Shown in pieces: positions 62,396-64,000 of a stretch of DNA of 64,000 bases. The translations under genes were made by a program, and so were the position numbers. This stretch comes from Mycobacterium sp. IS-836 (GTDB taxonomy: Bacteria; Actinomycetota; Actinomycetes; Mycobacteriales; Mycobacteriaceae). Each line of letters opens with the position of its first letter. The stretch's first letter is position 1. The notes under the pieces are model-generated. The model saw only the letters and a program-made list of their open reading frames with translations. It was not told where the DNA came from and did not search any database. The DNA is taken from contig NZ_MBEU01000021.1 of assembly GCF_001954275.1 (NCBI RefSeq), positions 62,001 to 126,000 on the forward strand, written 5' to 3'.

Positions 62396-63363
62396 AACGT
62401 CTCCCGCTCGATGACCAGACGCACGACGTCGCGCGCGCATCCCCATGACAAGGTCACGCCATTGCCGCCGTGCCCGTAATTGTGGACGCATCGCGATGTG
62501 CCAAGTGGCTCGGCCTCGACTCGCACCGATGGACGGTCGGGACGCAGGCCGGTGATGGTCTCGATCACTTCGGCCTCGCCAAGCCGCGGCTCGATCTTGC
62601 GGCAGCGCCGCAGGATTCGTTCGCTCACCTCTGGGTCGGGGGTGAGGTCCCACCGCCCGGGAACGCTGATTCCGCCGCACACCACACGCTGGGGGTGGGG
62701 GAAATAGCAGGTCCATTCCGGGCCGGCGTTGATTTCCAGAAACAGTTGCCGCAAACCGGGATTGGTGAGCACGACGTGCTGGCCGAACAGCGGGCGCATC
62801 GTGTCGTCGCCCGCCAGCGCTGCGGCCCCGAGGCCCGCACAGTTGACCACTATCGGCGCGGCGTCGGCGCCCTCGGCCAGCGATCGCACCGTGCGGGTTT
62901 CGATTTCGCCGCCGGCCGCGGTGAGTCGATCGGTCAGGTAGTCGAGGTATTGCGGCATGTCGATCATCGGCAAGGTGGCACGAAACCCGGTGCCGAAGCC
63001 CTGGGGGAGATCGGCCGCATCGGCCGGGCGCAGGTCGGGGATCAGCGCGGCCGCCGACGACATCGCCTCGGCCCCGGTCAATTCGCCGACGGCGATCGCC
63101 GGCGCCATGCGCACGCCGGTGCCGGGGGTGTCGGCCAATTTCCGGAAGACGCCGAGGGAATGCTCGGTCCAGGCCAGGGTTTCGCTGGCCCGCTCGGCCG
63201 GCCGCGGCGGCGCCCATACCGCGCCCGCGACGATCGAGGTTGTCTGGTGAGGCATTGCCGCCGCCCACACCCGCACCGGCCACCCGGCTTCGGCGAGACA
63301 GATCGCCGACGTCAATCCGCTGACGCCGGCACCAATGACGACGATCCGCTGGGCGCTGGCCAC
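62392..63363 (-). CDS. aao: D-amino acid oxidase (323 aa)
   Basis: FAD-dependent oxidase converting D-amino acids to keto acids, ammonia and peroxide. FAD motif VVIGAGVSGLTSAICLAEAG at residues 8-27, the DAO signature VHNYGHGGNGVTLSWGCA near 290-307, and the Arg of the substrate carboxylate site in the ITGLRPDRPSVRVE strand. Length matches M. tuberculosis Aao (Rv1905c, 320 aa). GTG at 63363. It precedes the enoyl-CoA hydratase gene with a 4-bp overlap, and follows an exported-protein gene by 11 bp on the same strand. Confidence 0.94.
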   Translation of the reverse strand: MASAQRIVVIGAGVSGLTSAICLAEAGWPVRVWAAAMPHQTTSIVAGAVWAPPRPAERASETLAWTEHSLGVFRKLADTPGTGVRMAPAIAVGELTGAEAMSSAAALIPDLRPADAADLPQGFGTGFRATLPMIDMPQYLDYLTDRLTAAGGEIETRTVRSLAEGADAAPIVVNCAGLGAAALAGDDTMRPLFGQHVVLTNPGLRQLFLEINAGPEWTCYFPHPQRVVCGGISVPGRWDLTPDPEVSERILRRCRKIEPRLGEAEVIETITGLRPDRPSVRVEAEPLGTSRCVHNYGHGGNGVTLSWGCARDVVRLVIERETL

Positions 63364-63374
63364 GGCGTCACGGA

Positions 63375-63878
63375 TCAGGAATGAGGCGCTTGCTGGCCGT
63401 TAGGGAGCATCCCGTTGAGGATGCCGAGAATACCTTGAAGTTGGGCCCCCGCGGCCGGCCCGGAAGCATCGGGGGGCGGCGCACCATCCGTCTGCTGCCA
63501 GGGCTGGCAGCCGTCCGTCTTGAACGCCTTGTCGGTCGGCTCGATGCGAACCACCTGCGGCTTCTTGCTCATCGAATTGTCGATGAGGTTGCCGTCGGGG
63601 TTGCCCATCCGCTTCCAGTAGCACACGCCGTTGGCGACGGGTCCCGCCGAGCTGTAGGTGCCCGGCGCGATGTCGGTCCCCACCGCGAACGTGCCGTCGT
63701 GATCGATGCTCGTCTTCGGCCCGGCCGCGGGTGCTGCCGCCGGCGGCTCCGCCGGTGACGGCTCGGGTGACGGCTCGGGATCGCCGTAGGCAACACCGGC
63801 GGACACCGCCCAGCCCGCGATGACCAGCGCCGCGGCGCCGAACCGTGCCGCAACGGATGCTGGCGCGTTAAACCACAT
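63375..63878 (-). CDS. Exported protein, Rv1906c-type (167 aa)
   Basis: Secreted mycobacterial protein of unknown role. A signal peptide (MWFNAPASVAARFGAAALVIAGWAVSAGVAYG) precedes a Pro/Ala/Glu linker (DPEPSPEPSPAEPPAAAPAAGP) and a beta-rich domain FAVGTDIAPGTYSSAGPVANGVCYWKRMG...VRIEPTDKAFKTDGCQPW, whose two Cys likely pair. The FxVGxDIxPGTY pattern recurs in surface-associated actinobacterial proteins. ATG at 63878. Rv1906c (156 aa) has the same position relative to aao and katG. The last 122 bp of the window show no gene. Confidence 0.87.
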   Translation of the reverse strand: MWFNAPASVAARFGAAALVIAGWAVSAGVAYGDPEPSPEPSPAEPPAAAPAAGPKTSIDHDGTFAVGTDIAPGTYSSAGPVANGVCYWKRMGNPDGNLIDNSMSKKPQVVRIEPTDKAFKTDGCQPWQQTDGAPPPDASGPAAGAQLQGILGILNGMLPNGQQAPHS

Positions 63879-64000
63879 AGAACAGCAGCGTACCGGGGCC
63901 GGCAGCCTATTTCATGTGGCTGCGCCGGTAGCGCCCTGTTCCGCGACACATAAACCTTTGCGACGACACGCCGACGAAGTTCGCTCCGCCTTATGTCTCG

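Overview
The window is high-GC mycobacterial chromosome. Gene content and order follow M. tuberculosis Rv1867 to Rv1906c: lldD2, bfrA, glnA3, cyp140, lppE, rpfC, secreted chorismate mutase, fbpB (antigen 85B), cinA, nanT-like and aao appear in that order. Features missing from this stretch of M. tuberculosis point to a slow-growing non-tuberculous mycobacterium, most like the M. avium complex: an intact oxyR divergent from ahpC-ahpD, a complete Lon protease, a GH13 glycosidase and a second CYP125-type P450. Species cannot be fixed from the sequence alone. Rv numbers given below are inferences from family, length and order, recalled rather than searched.

Layout. 0-10 kb: the start of phosphoketolase, a dehydrogenase, an UppP paralogue, a thiolase-like protein, an Rv1868-type protein, a ferredoxin reductase-type flavoprotein and DNA-linked enzymes. 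10-16.5 kb: a deazaflavin-type nitroreductase, a proline-rich exported protein with a 15-bp tandem repeat, Lon, a CGNR regulator divergent from a tiny exported peptide, and lactate dehydrogenase. 16.5-25.6 kb: redox and iron defence (ahpCD/oxyR, bfd/bfrA with two IdeR boxes) and an MFS exporter. 25.6-30.8 kb: glnA3 with an amidohydrolase, and lipid-related genes. 30.9-36.2 kb: the cyp140-lppE-SDR-SRPBCC operon, rpfC, chorismate mutase and fbpB. 36.7-43.8 kb: a CYP125-ADH-YceI operon with a KstR-like operator, small exported or membrane proteins, and a nitronate monooxygenase with a perfect KstR motif. 43.9-54.3 kb: an accessory stretch with a FabG3-like dehydrogenase, an AraC/cupin module, a hydrolase cluster, a REP13E12 HNH gene, and a two-gene cassette bounded by a 39-bp direct repeat of the 13E12 3' end, followed by a Baeyer-Villiger monooxygenase-ADH pair. 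55.3-63.9 kb: conserved core (methyltransferase, Dtd, macro domain, CinA, MFS, amidohydrolase, enoyl-CoA hydratase, D-amino acid oxidase).

How the genes fit together. AhpC/AhpD/OxyR and Bfd/BfrA handle peroxide and stored iron. CYP125, AdhA and possibly the nitronate monooxygenase look like parts of a sterol-responsive set. GlnA3 plus the amidohydrolase resemble a split FluG. BVMO plus ADH would convert secondary alcohols to esters. I saw no rRNA, tRNA or CRISPR array. The most unusual structure is the 13E12-bounded cassette at 50.6-52.2 kb.
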